Shown one piece after another: positions 1 through 8,541 of a stretch of DNA of 64,000 nucleotides. The first letter of the stretch is position 1. The number at the start of each line of letters is the position of its first letter. The notes under the pieces were generated by a model, which saw only the letters and a program-made list of their open reading frames with translations, was not told the DNA's origin and ran no database searches. Source of the DNA: Ktedonobacter sp. SOSP1-85 (GTDB taxonomy: Bacteria; Chloroflexota; Ktedonobacteria; Ktedonobacterales; Ktedonobacteraceae); NCBI RefSeq assembly GCF_016587415.1, contig NZ_BNJI01000002.1:620001-684000 (forward strand), written 5' to 3'. A program made the translations under genes and the position numbers.

Positions 1-443
1 TGCGAAAAGCATTGAAAATGGTGGTGTGCGGTGCACTTCTTCTGGCAGCACTGTTCTCATTGAGTGCCTTTACCTCGGCACCTTCAGCACATGCAGCGGC
101 CCTGGGCATGAATCCTCATACCACGCCAGCAGGGGCAACGGCGCATGTTGTATCTTATGCAAGCATTCCGCCTGATGGACCAAATTGTCCAAGAACAGTC
201 CAAAAAGGTGATAGAGGATCAGCTGTGAAGCTCGCGCAACAATCCGTGAATTGGTTCTATAACCATACGAACCTTAGAAGCTTAGTCCGTGGTAAGGGTA
301 TTCTTCCTATTGCGGAAGATGGAATTTTCGGTCAACGTACAAAAGACGCTATAATGGCTTTCCAAGAATGGGATTATCCTGCTGCTGGTTCTGTCGATGG
401 CATTGTTGGACCAACGACCTGGCATGCTCTCTACCACTGCTAA
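1..443 (+). CDS. Secreted peptidoglycan-binding protein (5' end at window edge)
   Basis: Small exported protein with a basic start, a hydrophobic stretch and an Ala-rich cleavage region (SAHAAA), followed by a peptidoglycan-binding type 1 fold: the run from QKGDRGSAVKLAQ through DGIFGQRTKDAIMAFQ to VDGIVGPTTWHAL is the usual three-helix PG_binding_1 signature. It probably binds cell-wall material outside the membrane. The frame is open to base 1, and the window opens with tgcgaaaagc. If the preceding base is A, the true start is an ATG one base outside the window, giving MRKALKMVV; the internal TTG at 12 or ATG at 18 would shorten an otherwise normal signal peptide. No catalytic domain is attached, so it may act with a separate hydrolase. 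The family is fairly sure; the role is inference. Confidence 0.8.
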   Translation, partial: RKALKMVVCGALLLAALFSLSAFTSAPSAHAAALGMNPHTTPAGATAHVVSYASIPPDGPNCPRTVQKGDRGSAVKLAQQSVNWFYNHTNLRSLVRGKGILPIAEDGIFGQRTKDAIMAFQEWDYPAAGSVDGIVGPTTWHALYHC

Positions 444-743
444 TACTTCGCTGACGACTGTCACGGGTCTCTAGATCTGAGGCAATCAGGATGATGTGAG
501 CGTTTTTCTTGTGCCTAGGAAGGCGCTTTTTATTATCCTGGATTCATTCATACACGGCTGACAATTTCAATTGAAGGATACTGTTTGAGCCAGGCGGCCA
601 CCTGGCACGAAAGGCGCGGGGGCGACGCATGGATGATATACGATTTCACCCATGTGCCGCCCCGCCCTTGCTATTCAAGGTCGTGTATAATTAGGGGAAG
701 TATTGTTATTTCTCGCCTATGTGCCTCATCCTGGAGGGAAGGT
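444..743. other. Intergenic region with a possible promoter
   Basis: No gene is seen in these 300 bases. A TATAAT hexamer at 686-691 lies 52 bases before the start of the decarboxylase alpha gene, but no good -35 box sits 16-18 bases upstream of it (TTGCTA at 668-673 is too close). A strong Shine-Dalgarno-like GGAGGG lies at 732-737. The open frame continues upstream of the chosen start to 585 but reads as non-coding. Confidence 0.35.
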
Positions 744-1256
744 ATGCCTGTCTCGGTGACTCATTCCAGGCTGATCTATGACGCGCTTAAAGCCTGCGAT
801 GTCAAAATTATTTCGGCCCTGCCCGAAACCTGGCTCATCCACCTCATTCGGATGGCCGACGATGACCCCGAGGTGACGCTGGTACGCGTCGCCAAGGAGG
901 AGGAGGCGATTGGCATCTCCGCCGGGGCTCACCTGGCGGGCGTCAATTCGGCACTCCTGATGCAGAATCATGGCTTCTTCGCCGCCATCAATCCCATCGT
1001 CTCCCTCGCTCAGTTGTATAAGATCCCACTTTTGATGCTTATCAGTTACAGAGGGTCCTTCGGTGAGCGTGATCCCTGGCAGACCCAGGGTGGGCTGGCT
1101 ACCGAGCCGCTCTTGCGCGCCCTGAATATCCCCACTACCCAACTGCGTCATCCCGAGGATGTCCCGCGCTGTATCAAAGAGGCCCAGACCCTCGCCCTGG
1201 CCTCGCAGCACCCGGTCGCTGTCCTGCTCTCACGCGAGCTTATGTGGGAGGATTAG
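744..1256 (+). CDS. ThDP-dependent decarboxylase alpha subunit (sulfopyruvate/phosphonopyruvate decarboxylase-like)
   Basis: The 170-residue product matches the pyrimidine-binding half of thiamine-diphosphate decarboxylases such as ComD. The conserved activating glutamate is in VAKEEEAIGISAGAHLAG, and the typical helix with QNHGF follows. Start chosen at ATG 744 because GGAGGG lies just upstream; the longer frame from 585 lacks a ribosome site. It overlaps the translational start region of the beta half, so the two are expected to form one alpha/beta enzyme that decarboxylates a 2-oxo acid. The exact substrate (sulfopyruvate, phosphonopyruvate or an aromatic oxo acid) cannot be read from sequence; the neighbouring cyclase and FAD monooxygenase hint at an aromatic or xenobiotic route rather than coenzyme M synthesis. 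Family assignment is good, substrate unknown. Confidence 0.8.
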   Translation: MPVSVTHSRLIYDALKACDVKIISALPETWLIHLIRMADDDPEVTLVRVAKEEEAIGISAGAHLAGVNSALLMQNHGFFAAINPIVSLAQLYKIPLLMLISYRGSFGERDPWQTQGGLATEPLLRALNIPTTQLRHPEDVPRCIKEAQTLALASQHPVAVLLSRELMWED

Positions 1257-1258
1257 CC

Positions 1259-1840
1259 ATGCTACGCATTGACGCGCTTAAAGCGATCTATCCCGAGTTG
1301 GAGCACTGCATCGTCGTCACGATCATGGGCGCCGTCGCCGCCGAGCTCTACTCGCTTGGTCATCGCCATAACTTCTTCTACCTGGAGCACGCTATGGGGC
1401 TGGCCTCCTCGATGGGCCTGGGCATCGCGCTCTCCCTGCCAGAACACCCGGTGGTGGTACTGGATGGTGATGGCTCGCTCCTGATGAACCTGGGGACCCT
1501 CAGCACAATGGCCCGCTATCAACCAGGCAACCTGCTCCACATCGTCTTCGATAACGAGAGCCTGCTATCGGTCGGCGGCTTCCCCACAGCGACGGCGGTC
1601 CATACCGACCTCGCGGGTATCGCGCAGGCCTCCAACATTCCCAGGGTCGCACGCGCCAACACGCCCGAGGAACTTCAAGCCTGTGTGCACGCGGCCCTGG
1701 CCAGCCACACCCTTACTACCTGCGTCTCTAAAGTTGAGGCCATCGGCCCCAAAACCTTCGCCATGGACCTGCCCCTGCTGGAAAACCGCTTCCAGTTCAA
1801 GCGCTACCTGGAGACCTTGCGCCAGCCAGGCGCTAAATGA
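1259..1840 (+). CDS. ThDP-dependent decarboxylase beta subunit
   Basis: The 193-residue product is the pyrophosphate-binding half. VVVLDGDGSLLMNLG followed 26-30 residues later by FDNES is the GDG...N metal and ThDP-diphosphate motif, and HAMGLASSMGLGIALSLP is the preceding glycine-rich helix seen in ComE-like subunits. The ATG at 1259 is preceded by GGGAGG at 1247-1252, inside the last codons of the alpha gene, so the subunits are translationally coupled with a 2-base gap. Split alpha/beta organisation is the form found for sulfopyruvate decarboxylase, whereas many relatives are single-chain. The gene is followed by a mobile-looking repeat, not by further coding sequence in the same operon. 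Confidence 0.8.
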   Translation: MLRIDALKAIYPELEHCIVVTIMGAVAAELYSLGHRHNFFYLEHAMGLASSMGLGIALSLPEHPVVVLDGDGSLLMNLGTLSTMARYQPGNLLHIVFDNESLLSVGGFPTATAVHTDLAGIAQASNIPRVARANTPEELQACVHAALASHTLTTCVSKVEAIGPKTFAMDLPLLENRFQFKRYLETLRQPGAK

Positions 1841-1850
1841 CTCCAGAGGT

Positions 1851-2023
1851 CGATAGGGACCAGCTTTAGCGCGTCCGAACGCCATTTATGGCAGTGCGGC
1901 GCTAGCCTGATTGTTGCCAGATCACAAGGTAAACTATCCCAAGACAGGTCGAAGCAAAAACGTTTTGGGCTAACGCCGAAGTGCGATGAATCGCCTTCGG
2001 ACGCGCTGAAGCTGGTCCCATCG
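1851..2023 (-). repeat. Dispersed repeat family 1, copy A (MITE-like)
   Basis: Ends carry imperfect inverted repeats of the form GATRGGACCAGCTT.AGCGCGTCC. The interior holds the two conserved blocks of the family (GCCATTTATGGCAGTGCGGCG near one end; CGTTTTGGGCTAACGCC near the other) around an unconserved middle. It is inverted relative to the copies at 12074-12233 and 28645-28818. No open frame codes for a transposase. Confidence 0.65.
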
Positions 2024-2052
2024 GCGTCAAGTTAGGGAGCAATTGCTTGATT

Positions 2053-2126
2053 CCCACGCCCATGCTGGAGAAAAAGGTAGTGCTTGTAAACGGCGCACCT
2101 ACCCTTTTTCTCCAGCCGGACGTGGG
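2053..2126. repeat. Dispersed repeat family 3, copy A: conserved core in a variable stem
   Basis: Stem CTGGAGAAAAAGG (2065-2077) pairs with CCTTTTTCTCCAG (2103-2115). Between them is a 24-nt core (2078-2101) starting TAGTGCTTGTAAACGGCGCA. An outer CCCACG/CGTGGG pairing frames the element. The core is the exact reverse complement of the one at 2170-2193. Confidence 0.65.
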
Positions 2127-2155
2127 ACGCACTGACCACCGAACGCCGCCGTTCA

Positions 2156-2207
2156 GCAGGTGCGAAAGGTAGGTGCGCCGTTTACAAGCACTACCTTTCG
2201 CACCTGC
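2156..2207. repeat. Dispersed repeat family 3, copy B
   Basis: A perfect 14-bp stem (GCAGGTGCGAAAGG, 2156-2169, with CCTTTCGCACCTGC, 2194-2207) encloses the 24-nt core in the opposite orientation to copy A. Stem sequence is unrelated to copy A while the core is identical. Downstream, 2275-2311 repeats the family 1 end (GACGCGCTGAAGCTGGTCCC) as a fragment before the cyclase gene. Confidence 0.65.
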
Positions 2208-2358
2208 ATGAGCGGCGGGCCTGCAAAATGACGCTCAAAAAGCCTTCCGACAGAATCGGGAACTCTTAACTTGACGCCAATGGGACGCGCTGAAGCTGGT
2301 CCCTACGGGCTTCTGGATCCGTTCCGTTCAAACATTCACACAGATGGAGGTTACAATT

Positions 2359-3153
2359 ATGGCAACTCCCGACAACGCTATTTTGCTGCAACTGGTACAG
2401 GAACTGGCCAGTGGTCGCCTGCGCGTCATTGATCTCACCACGCCACTGGGACCCGATACCCCCGTCATTGATCTTCCACCCCTGTTCGCGCCTTCGCCAG
2501 GGCTAACTCTCGCCGAGATCTCGCGCTATGACGAGCGCGGCCCCGCCTGGTACTGGAACATCCTCAATCTGGGCGAGCACACTGGAACGCACTTCGATGC
2601 CCCGGTCCACTGGATCACAGGCAAGGATCTCCCCAATAACACGACCGATACCATTGAGCCACGCAACTTTGTCGCGCCCGCCTGCGTCATCGATGCTACC
2701 AGGCAGGTCAGCCAGAGCCCCGATTTCTTGCTCAACATTGAAGATGTACAGCGTTGGGAAGAGCAACATGGGCGCATCCCCACGGGCTCCTGGCTCCTCT
2801 ACCACACCGGCTGGAGTCAGCGCCACGGGCGTGAGGCCTTCCTCAACGAGCGCGAGGACGGCGCGCACTCGCCTGGGGTTCACAAGGACTGTATCCAGTT
2901 CCTCATTCAGGAGCGCGGCATCCTCGGCCTGGGCGTGGAGACGGTCGGCACCGACGCGGGCCAGGCGGGAGGCTTCGATCCCCCCTTCCCCTCACACACC
3001 TTCCTGCATGGCGCGGGCAGGTTCGGCCTGACTAGCCTCATCAACCTGGACCAGCTCCCACCCACGGGCGCCATCGTGCTCGCCGCCCCTCTCAAGATCG
3101 TCAACGGCTCCGGCAGCCCCTTACGCGTCCTCGCCATCGCGCCCGGCAAGTAG
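2359..3153 (+). CDS. Cyclase family metal-dependent hydrolase (kynurenine formamidase-like)
   Basis: The 264-residue product belongs to the PF04199 cyclase family, which includes bacterial kynurenine formamidase and isatin hydrolase. The signature metal site HTGTHFDAPVHW is present near residues 75-86, and the second conserved His/Glu region appears as GLGVETVGTDAG. The start at ATG 2359 is set by GGAGG at 2346-2350; an upstream in-frame ATG at 2344 would place that ribosome site inside the gene. Members hydrolyse amides or cyclic amides and lactones in the cytoplasm using Mn or Zn. Its stop lies 33 bases inside the end of the convergent FAD monooxygenase. With the ThDP decarboxylase upstream it suggests degradation of an aromatic or heterocyclic compound; the substrate is not defined. 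Confidence 0.85.
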   Translation: MATPDNAILLQLVQELASGRLRVIDLTTPLGPDTPVIDLPPLFAPSPGLTLAEISRYDERGPAWYWNILNLGEHTGTHFDAPVHWITGKDLPNNTTDTIEPRNFVAPACVIDATRQVSQSPDFLLNIEDVQRWEEQHGRIPTGSWLLYHTGWSQRHGREAFLNEREDGAHSPGVHKDCIQFLIQERGILGLGVETVGTDAGQAGGFDPPFPSHTFLHGAGRFGLTSLINLDQLPPTGAIVLAAPLKIVNGSGSPLRVLAIAPGK

Positions 3154-4758
3154 CGCCCTGCACACCTGCTCAAGCTCGCTGCTCTCCTCCTGGGCGCGCC
3201 AGGCGATGTAGCCATCGGGGCGGACCAGGAGCGCTCCGCTGGGCGAGATGCCAGCCAGGGCGGGCCAGCGATTCTCGGGATCGAGGAGATCGCCATCCGC
3301 GCCTATACGGTAGGCCTGGATATCGAGGTGCAGGTCTTGCGCGACCTGCTGGGCAGCCTCGTGCCATTTGTGACCCTCGGGGCCGGCCAGGAGCACAAAG
3401 CCTGTGCCACAGAAGTCAAGCGTCGAGATGGCCTGGCCCTGGCGCTCTCCCCAGAGGTGAGGAACACGCGTGCCGGGGCGCCCATCCAGGTCCAGGTCGC
3501 TGCTGATGGGTGCCTGGTCGGGAATAATGGCCTGAGAAGGCTCGCCATAGCTGTAGTAGCCCAGGATACGGGTGAAGCGATTGGCGATATCACCGGGCCC
3601 CCCCTGCTTATTCATGGCCATCATGCCGGAGCCATCAGCCGCCGCAGCCGACTCCGCCGCCGCGAGGTAGTCGACCGGGTGGCGCTCAGCGTTATAGCTC
3701 ACGAGCAGGCTGGGACCAGCCACCCTTTTGAGAACAAGTCCCAGCTTCCAGACCAGGTTGTTGACATCGGCGATGCCGCTATTGGCGCCTTGCCCACCCC
3801 AGGGAGGCATCTGGTGCGCGGCATCCCCGGCGAAGAAGACACGCCCATGCTGAAAATTGTCCACTACGCGCATGGCCGATTCCCAGGGCATGATGCTCTT
3901 GACCTCAATCTCGATATCTGGTAGCCCCAGGGCAATACGCACCAGCTCCTTGCAGCGCTCGGGCTTAAACTGTTCGGCACTCATGCCCTGGCCTGGATCA
4001 TAGCCAATGTGGAAGACCCAGGTGTCCGACAGATTGATCGAGGTGAAGAGGCCATGCACCAGGGGATTATTGATGGTGCAGAGACTAAACTCGCGCTCAT
4101 GCACCAGCTCGCGCAGGTCTGCCTTGAATAGAACGTTGATCAGGTGTCCCAGTGAGCCTTTCCCGCTTACAGAACAACCAAGCTTCTGACGAATTGGGCT
4201 GTTGGCCCCATCCGCAGCGATCATATAATCGGCCTGCACAGTGCTCTCCTGCCCGGTCGAGCGGTCGCGGATCGTGGCCGTGACCCCCTCCTCATTCTGC
4301 GTAAAGGAAGTTAGCTCAGTGAAGAAGCGCAGGTCGCCCCCGCGCTGGCGAGCACTTGCCAGCAGAACCGGCTCAAGCTCGTCCTGGGTTACGCGTGTGC
4401 CTGCGGTAGGGCTGACCTCGCCCAGTGAGCCAAGCATGCCACCAAAAGCAACTCGGGCCTTGGGCGCCTGAAAGCCGTCCAGGGCCTCGACCAGGGTTGA
4501 ACCATTCAATATTCCCATGGCAGGAGCCAGTGAGGCGCCCGCCTCGCGTACTGCCTCCTCCAATCCCAGGGTTCGATACAGTTCCATCGTGCGGTTATTG
4601 ACGCCACGTGCGCGAGGATGGATCGAGGTGCCGCTATGGCGCTCCACCAGGAGGAAGGGAATATCCTGCTGCAACAGGAACAGAGACGCGGAGAGTCCCA
4701 CGATGCCACCGCCAACGATCAAGACTGGGACCCGGAGGGTTGTATTATTGTTATTCAT
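3121..4758 (-). CDS. FAD-dependent class A monooxygenase (PheA/TfdB/polyketide hydroxylase-like)
   Basis: At 545 residues it has the normal length for the FAD_binding_3 family. The dinucleotide fold is at residues 10-35 (VLIVGGGIVGLSASLFLL), the DG motif region is DYMIAADGANSPIRQKLG, and the second FAD motif is FAGDAAHQMPPWGGQGANSG. A thioredoxin-like C-terminal domain typical of phenol hydroxylase relatives covers roughly the last 150 residues. Enzymes of this type hydroxylate phenols or polyketide aromatics with NAD(P)H and oxygen. It is convergent with the cyclase and the two coding regions share 33 bases, which makes a common transcript impossible but a shared locus plausible. The ATG at 4758 is the only good start. 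Confidence 0.88.
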   Translation of the reverse strand: MNNNNTTLRVPVLIVGGGIVGLSASLFLLQQDIPFLLVERHSGTSIHPRARGVNNRTMELYRTLGLEEAVREAGASLAPAMGILNGSTLVEALDGFQAPKARVAFGGMLGSLGEVSPTAGTRVTQDELEPVLLASARQRGGDLRFFTELTSFTQNEEGVTATIRDRSTGQESTVQADYMIAADGANSPIRQKLGCSVSGKGSLGHLINVLFKADLRELVHEREFSLCTINNPLVHGLFTSINLSDTWVFHIGYDPGQGMSAEQFKPERCKELVRIALGLPDIEIEVKSIMPWESAMRVVDNFQHGRVFFAGDAAHQMPPWGGQGANSGIADVNNLVWKLGLVLKRVAGPSLLVSYNAERHPVDYLAAAESAAAADGSGMMAMNKQGGPGDIANRFTRILGYYSYGEPSQAIIPDQAPISSDLDLDGRPGTRVPHLWGERQGQAISTLDFCGTGFVLLAGPEGHKWHEAAQQVAQDLHLDIQAYRIGADGDLLDPENRWPALAGISPSGALLVRPDGYIAWRAQEESSELEQVCRALLAGRDGEDA

Positions 4759-4895
4759 GGTTTTGCTCGCTTTCTATGAGAGGCTTTGTGTTTGCGCTTC
4801 GTTGATGTTGCAAGTATAGGTCGTTAGGGGGCAAGGGGGCATCGCCCGGGTGGGTGAGCGGGAGGATGATTATGGCGGGAGGGCTTGCATGTTAG

Positions 4896-4967
4896 GGAAT
4901 AACGAGTAGCCGCGTACGCCAGTAGCGGGCGAACCCGCTACTGGCGTACGCGGCTACTCGTTATTCC
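4896..4967. repeat. Long perfect hairpin after the LuxR-type gene
   Basis: Arms of 34 bases (4896-4929 and 4934-4967) pair without mismatch around a 4-base CGAA loop. It begins GGAATAACGAGTAGCCGCGT. It lies 7 bases beyond the stop of the regulator gene and may end its transcript, although no T run follows the stem. Confidence 0.8.
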
Positions 4968-4973
4968 ACATAT

Positions 4974-7900
4974 TTAAACCAGCTTCAATTGCCGAGCAGC
5001 CTCACTGGCCTCGACACGGTTGCTGACGTTGAGCTTGCGGTAGATACTCTGGAGATGAGTCTTGACGGTGTTGATGGAGACGACAAGCTCGTTGGCAATC
5101 TCCGGGTTGGAGCGGCCAGCCACGAGCAGGCGCAGCACACGCGCCTCCTGTGAGCTTAACGCCTCGCTTAGCTCCAGGCTGGTTGCGGCAGAGTTGCCCC
5201 GGGTCAGAATTTGCAGGAGTTCGCGCGCGAAACGGAGTGGGGTCTCGTCCTGAAGCTCTGGCAGCAAGGAGCGCAGGAGCGGGACCAGCTCTTCACCTTC
5301 GTCCAGGAAGAGGCGGAGGTAGTTTTCGGGGGCGGCCTGGAGTACTACCTCCTGCACGAGTCTCCTGGCTTCACGCACCTGGCGCAATCCTGCATGCGCC
5401 CGCGCCATAAGCAGCTTCATCTTTAATGCTCTGTCGATACGCCCCGCGCCCTGGGCTTGCAGCGAGAGAGCAACCAGGCGCGATAGAACTTCCTCATACT
5501 GGCCCTGCACAAGCTCGTAGCGAGTAATAAGTAGCTCTTCTTTCTCTGCAAAGAGGGGTGGGAAAGGCTCTTCATTCTGTTCCCGATCCTTCAGCCAGCG
5601 CTCAACCGCTACCAGGTCGCCAACTACGAGATGCAAATGGGCCTGGACCGCCTGGACCTGGCGATAGAGTTGGGTATGCAGAGGCGTAAGGCCAGGCTGT
5701 ATCCCGGCCTGAAGCTCGCTCAATAGCTGCAACGCGCCCCCGTTGTCGCCACGTGCCTGCCGGATATCTACTAGCAGGAGCGAGGCATAGACAATTGTCT
5801 CTTCAACGTGAAGCTGCATTGCCAGGACCAGGGCCTCCCGCGCCTGTTGCTCCGCCTCGTCGAGCCTGTTCCAGGCATAGGAGAGGCGCGCTAGCTCCAG
5901 CAAGGCATCAGAGATATCGTCGCGATCCTCATCTTCACGCGCCTGTGCCAGGAGGGGCCGCAGGTGCGCCCCCGCCTGGTGCAGCGCGATCTGCTCGCGG
6001 CAGATGCGGCTATAGATAATAATGCCTGGTCGCGTAAAGGAACGCCTTGGCGGCGGCACAGCTTGCGTAGGACGAGGCTGAAAGAAGTCTCGCGCAACAT
6101 TGAGTTGCCCCGAGAGGTACAGGTGTGTGCCAATGACGCTCAAGCTGATGGGGCGCCACATAGGGGAATCTTCAGGAAGATAGGTGAGCGCCTCTTGCGC
6201 CAGTTCTATAGCCTCGTTAATCGCACCATACTGCCTGGCAAGTATCGCGCGATAGCTCAGAACCTCTCCCAGGCGCGGCATGTTCCCTTCGCGCTGCCAA
6301 CCCTCCTGGGCCATGTCCAGGCTCTTCATAAGGAGCCTGCCCTTCTCCTCCGTCAACGGTATCTCATCCAGCACAAAGGTGTAGAGCAGAGCATTGGCAT
6401 AACTAAAACAGAGCATGGGATGCTCGCGCAGCATATCTTCAGGAAGCCGAGCCAACCAGCGACAAAGGGTGTGGAACTCGTTGATAATAAAATGTTCCCC
6501 CGGTCGCTGGGGATGGATACTCTCGACCAGTTGCTCAATAAGATCAGCGGAGCGCGTGATGTCATGTGCGCGGAGCGCGGCCTCGACCGCCTCGATAGGC
6601 ATCTGGTGCTGCTCAAACCAGAGACTGGCTTTCCGCGCCAGGCCCCGTAGCGCCTCCTCGCCCAGGCGGGTGCGTGCCTCGGCCTGCATCGCCTCGGCGA
6701 AAAGAGGATAATAGCGGTACCAGCGCTCGTCCTCCTCTCCCTCAAGTTCTTCCAGAAAGAGGCCCGCACGCGCCAGGGCATCCAGCAGTTCGGCGCTCTC
6801 CTCGCGCTCAGTCAGCGCCGCGCAGAGCGAGCCACTCACGCGGCTCAGAATGCTCGTGCGCAGGAGTAGAGACTGGAGCGGCACTGGCTGTGAAGCCAAA
6901 ATTTCTTGCACAAAATAGTCTTGAAAAGAGCGCTGCTCGCCCGTAAGATGCAAAATATATTGCTCGACCTCCTGCGGCGTCCGCTTGCCACGCACGGCCA
7001 GCGAAAGCAGACGCAGCCCGGCGACCCACCCCTCCAGGTGCTTTTCCAGGTGGTGCAGGGCCTCAACCGAGCAGGCATATGGCAGGGCCTGGCGCAGAAA
7101 ATCCGCCATCTCCTCCCGCGAGAAACGCAGATCGTTTGTGTAGAGGTCAGAGAGTTCACCCCTGGCGCGCCAGCGTGTAAGCGGCAAAGGTGGCGCGCTC
7201 CGTGACAGCAGCAGGACATGCACCATAGGAGGGAGATGCTCAATAAAAGAGGCCAACGTCGTATGGACGCGCGCCTCCGTGATCACATGATAGTCATCGA
7301 GCACCAGCAAACTCTCTTCAGCCAATTGAACCAGCTCATTCAACAGCGTGGTCACGATAGTCTCAAAAGAGGGAGTCGCGAAGGGCGATGGAGGCACAGC
7401 CGAGAGCAGCGCCAGGACCTCTGTTCCCAGGCCCGGCGCAAGGCGCTGGCAGGCCATAATCATATAGCGCCAGAAGCGCACCGGGTCGTTATCACCACCT
7501 TCTAGCGAGAGCCAGGCTACGGGCGTCTGCGCGTGACGCGCATTCAGCCATTGTCGCACCAGGATCGATTTGCCAAAGCCCGCCGGGGCACATACCAGCG
7601 TTACCTTCTCTCCCCAACCCGCATCGAGAAGCGCAAATAGACGCGAGCGCTCAACGGGAAAGGTGGGGAGGCGCGGAGGCTGCAACCTGCTATCCAGCAG
7701 CGAGGAGACCGTGGATACCGAACCCGAGGACACCTGGCTGACAGGTACATTAATCTGAGGGCTATTCTCCACACCTGCCCTGGGCATTGCTACCTGGGGA
7801 GAAAACTCCGCGACCTGCTCCAGCATGGCGGGCGTTAACTCCGCGTGGCGACCAATATAGCGCTTGCTTGTGCGCCCATTAAGCGAGCGATAAGCGTACC

Positions 7901-8108
7901 AATAGCTATCACCCCGCTGCATCTTCTCCCTGCGCACCGTGCAGTGCGGCCCCAGGCGACTGGTAAAGGCGAACGAAGCGAGTTCAGCCAATCCCTTTGA
8001 CCAGGACTCCTCACCCGCCAGCGGCACCTGCTGCCCCCCAGCATCGCGCAACACATACGCCCCTTCCTCCGGCGACCAGAGCACATGGTAAGACGCGCGC
8101 CTGGGCAT
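4974..8108 (-). CDS. MalT-like ATP-dependent LuxR family transcriptional regulator
   Basis: The 1044-residue protein is built as a large signal-transduction ATPase. Residues 1-100 form an extra domain with WYAYRSLNGRTSKRYIG. Near 175-190 is the Walker A loop APAGFGKS, and near 260-270 the Walker B LLVLDDYH. Helical TPR-like repeats fill 430-950. The C-terminal 65 residues are a LuxR HTH (EARVLRLLVAGRSNPEIANE then NTVKTHLQSIYRKL). MalT-type proteins bind an inducer and ATP, oligomerise, and activate promoters. No target gene is obvious; the divergent VOC gene is 430 bases away. The extra N-terminal domain is not part of classical MalT (900 residues). ATG start with GGAGGGAACC upstream. Confidence 0.9.
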   Translation of the reverse strand: MPRRASYHVLWSPEEGAYVLRDAGGQQVPLAGEESWSKGLAELASFAFTSRLGPHCTVRREKMQRGDSYWYAYRSLNGRTSKRYIGRHAELTPAMLEQVAEFSPQVAMPRAGVENSPQINVPVSQVSSGSVSTVSSLLDSRLQPPRLPTFPVERSRLFALLDAGWGEKVTLVCAPAGFGKSILVRQWLNARHAQTPVAWLSLEGGDNDPVRFWRYMIMACQRLAPGLGTEVLALLSAVPPSPFATPSFETIVTTLLNELVQLAEESLLVLDDYHVITEARVHTTLASFIEHLPPMVHVLLLSRSAPPLPLTRWRARGELSDLYTNDLRFSREEMADFLRQALPYACSVEALHHLEKHLEGWVAGLRLLSLAVRGKRTPQEVEQYILHLTGEQRSFQDYFVQEILASQPVPLQSLLLRTSILSRVSGSLCAALTEREESAELLDALARAGLFLEELEGEEDERWYRYYPLFAEAMQAEARTRLGEEALRGLARKASLWFEQHQMPIEAVEAALRAHDITRSADLIEQLVESIHPQRPGEHFIINEFHTLCRWLARLPEDMLREHPMLCFSYANALLYTFVLDEIPLTEEKGRLLMKSLDMAQEGWQREGNMPRLGEVLSYRAILARQYGAINEAIELAQEALTYLPEDSPMWRPISLSVIGTHLYLSGQLNVARDFFQPRPTQAVPPPRRSFTRPGIIIYSRICREQIALHQAGAHLRPLLAQAREDEDRDDISDALLELARLSYAWNRLDEAEQQAREALVLAMQLHVEETIVYASLLLVDIRQARGDNGGALQLLSELQAGIQPGLTPLHTQLYRQVQAVQAHLHLVVGDLVAVERWLKDREQNEEPFPPLFAEKEELLITRYELVQGQYEEVLSRLVALSLQAQGAGRIDRALKMKLLMARAHAGLRQVREARRLVQEVVLQAAPENYLRLFLDEGEELVPLLRSLLPELQDETPLRFARELLQILTRGNSAATSLELSEALSSQEARVLRLLVAGRSNPEIANELVVSINTVKTHLQSIYRKLNVSNRVEASEAARQLKLV

Positions 8109-8541
8109 ACAGGTTCCCTCCTCATAGTATTTAGTAGACCAACGCTGCTAACCCCCATCCGGGGGCAAGCGCACGCGTCTACATATGATGATACGGAAAT
8201 TTTCGTACCATTATTCGTACCATTATATATAGGCGCGTGCTTCAGCAGCGCCGCCCCCTCGCAGAAGGGATTATATCACACATTAGAATGCGTAACGCAC
8301 GCAGCAGTAGGGCGGGTATCTGCCAGTGGATACCTAGCTAAGTCCCCAAAACGCTATTTGTAGGCATCAACTTCTTGGGCGCCTCTCTAGCTCATGCTCA
8401 TTTATAACCTATAACCCGTGTATTATAGGACAATCCGCCTGCCTGCACTGGATAGAGCATTTGCCACATCGAGACAATTTTACCCACAGTGTCAGCCTCG
8501 CTGTTCAAAAAGTTGTAAAATGAAGAGAATAGGAGGTAGCT
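8109..8541. promoter_or_regulatory. Divergent intergenic region with tandem 12-mers and a broken repeat arm
   Basis: Between two divergent genes. TTCGTACCATTA occurs twice in tandem (8202-8213, 8214-8225), just upstream of the LuxR-type gene, and could be a regulator site. At 8145-8190 there is one arm of the hairpin family seen at 16281 and 42628 (CGCTGCTAA ... GCACGCGTCTACATAT), interrupted by a small stem CCCCC-ATC-GGGGG. No gene is seen. Confidence 0.4.

Noticed and set aside
585..743. N-terminal extension of the decarboxylase alpha subunit
   Set aside because: The extra 53 residues are not part of the fold; ATG 744 has a ribosome site and the upstream part has promoter-like bases.
726..1211. 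161-residue antisense frame inside the decarboxylase alpha gene
   Set aside because: Shadow of a GC-rich coding gene; composition Asp/Gly-rich without motif and overlapped fully by a recognised enzyme.
1902..2132. Short minus-strand frame near the decarboxylase
   Set aside because: It lies in the family 1 and family 3 repeats and has no protein-like composition.
4974..4974. tRNA or rRNA genes
   Set aside because: No cloverleaf with a T-loop GTTCRANNC and acceptor stem, and no rRNA-like stretch, was recognised anywhere in the window.
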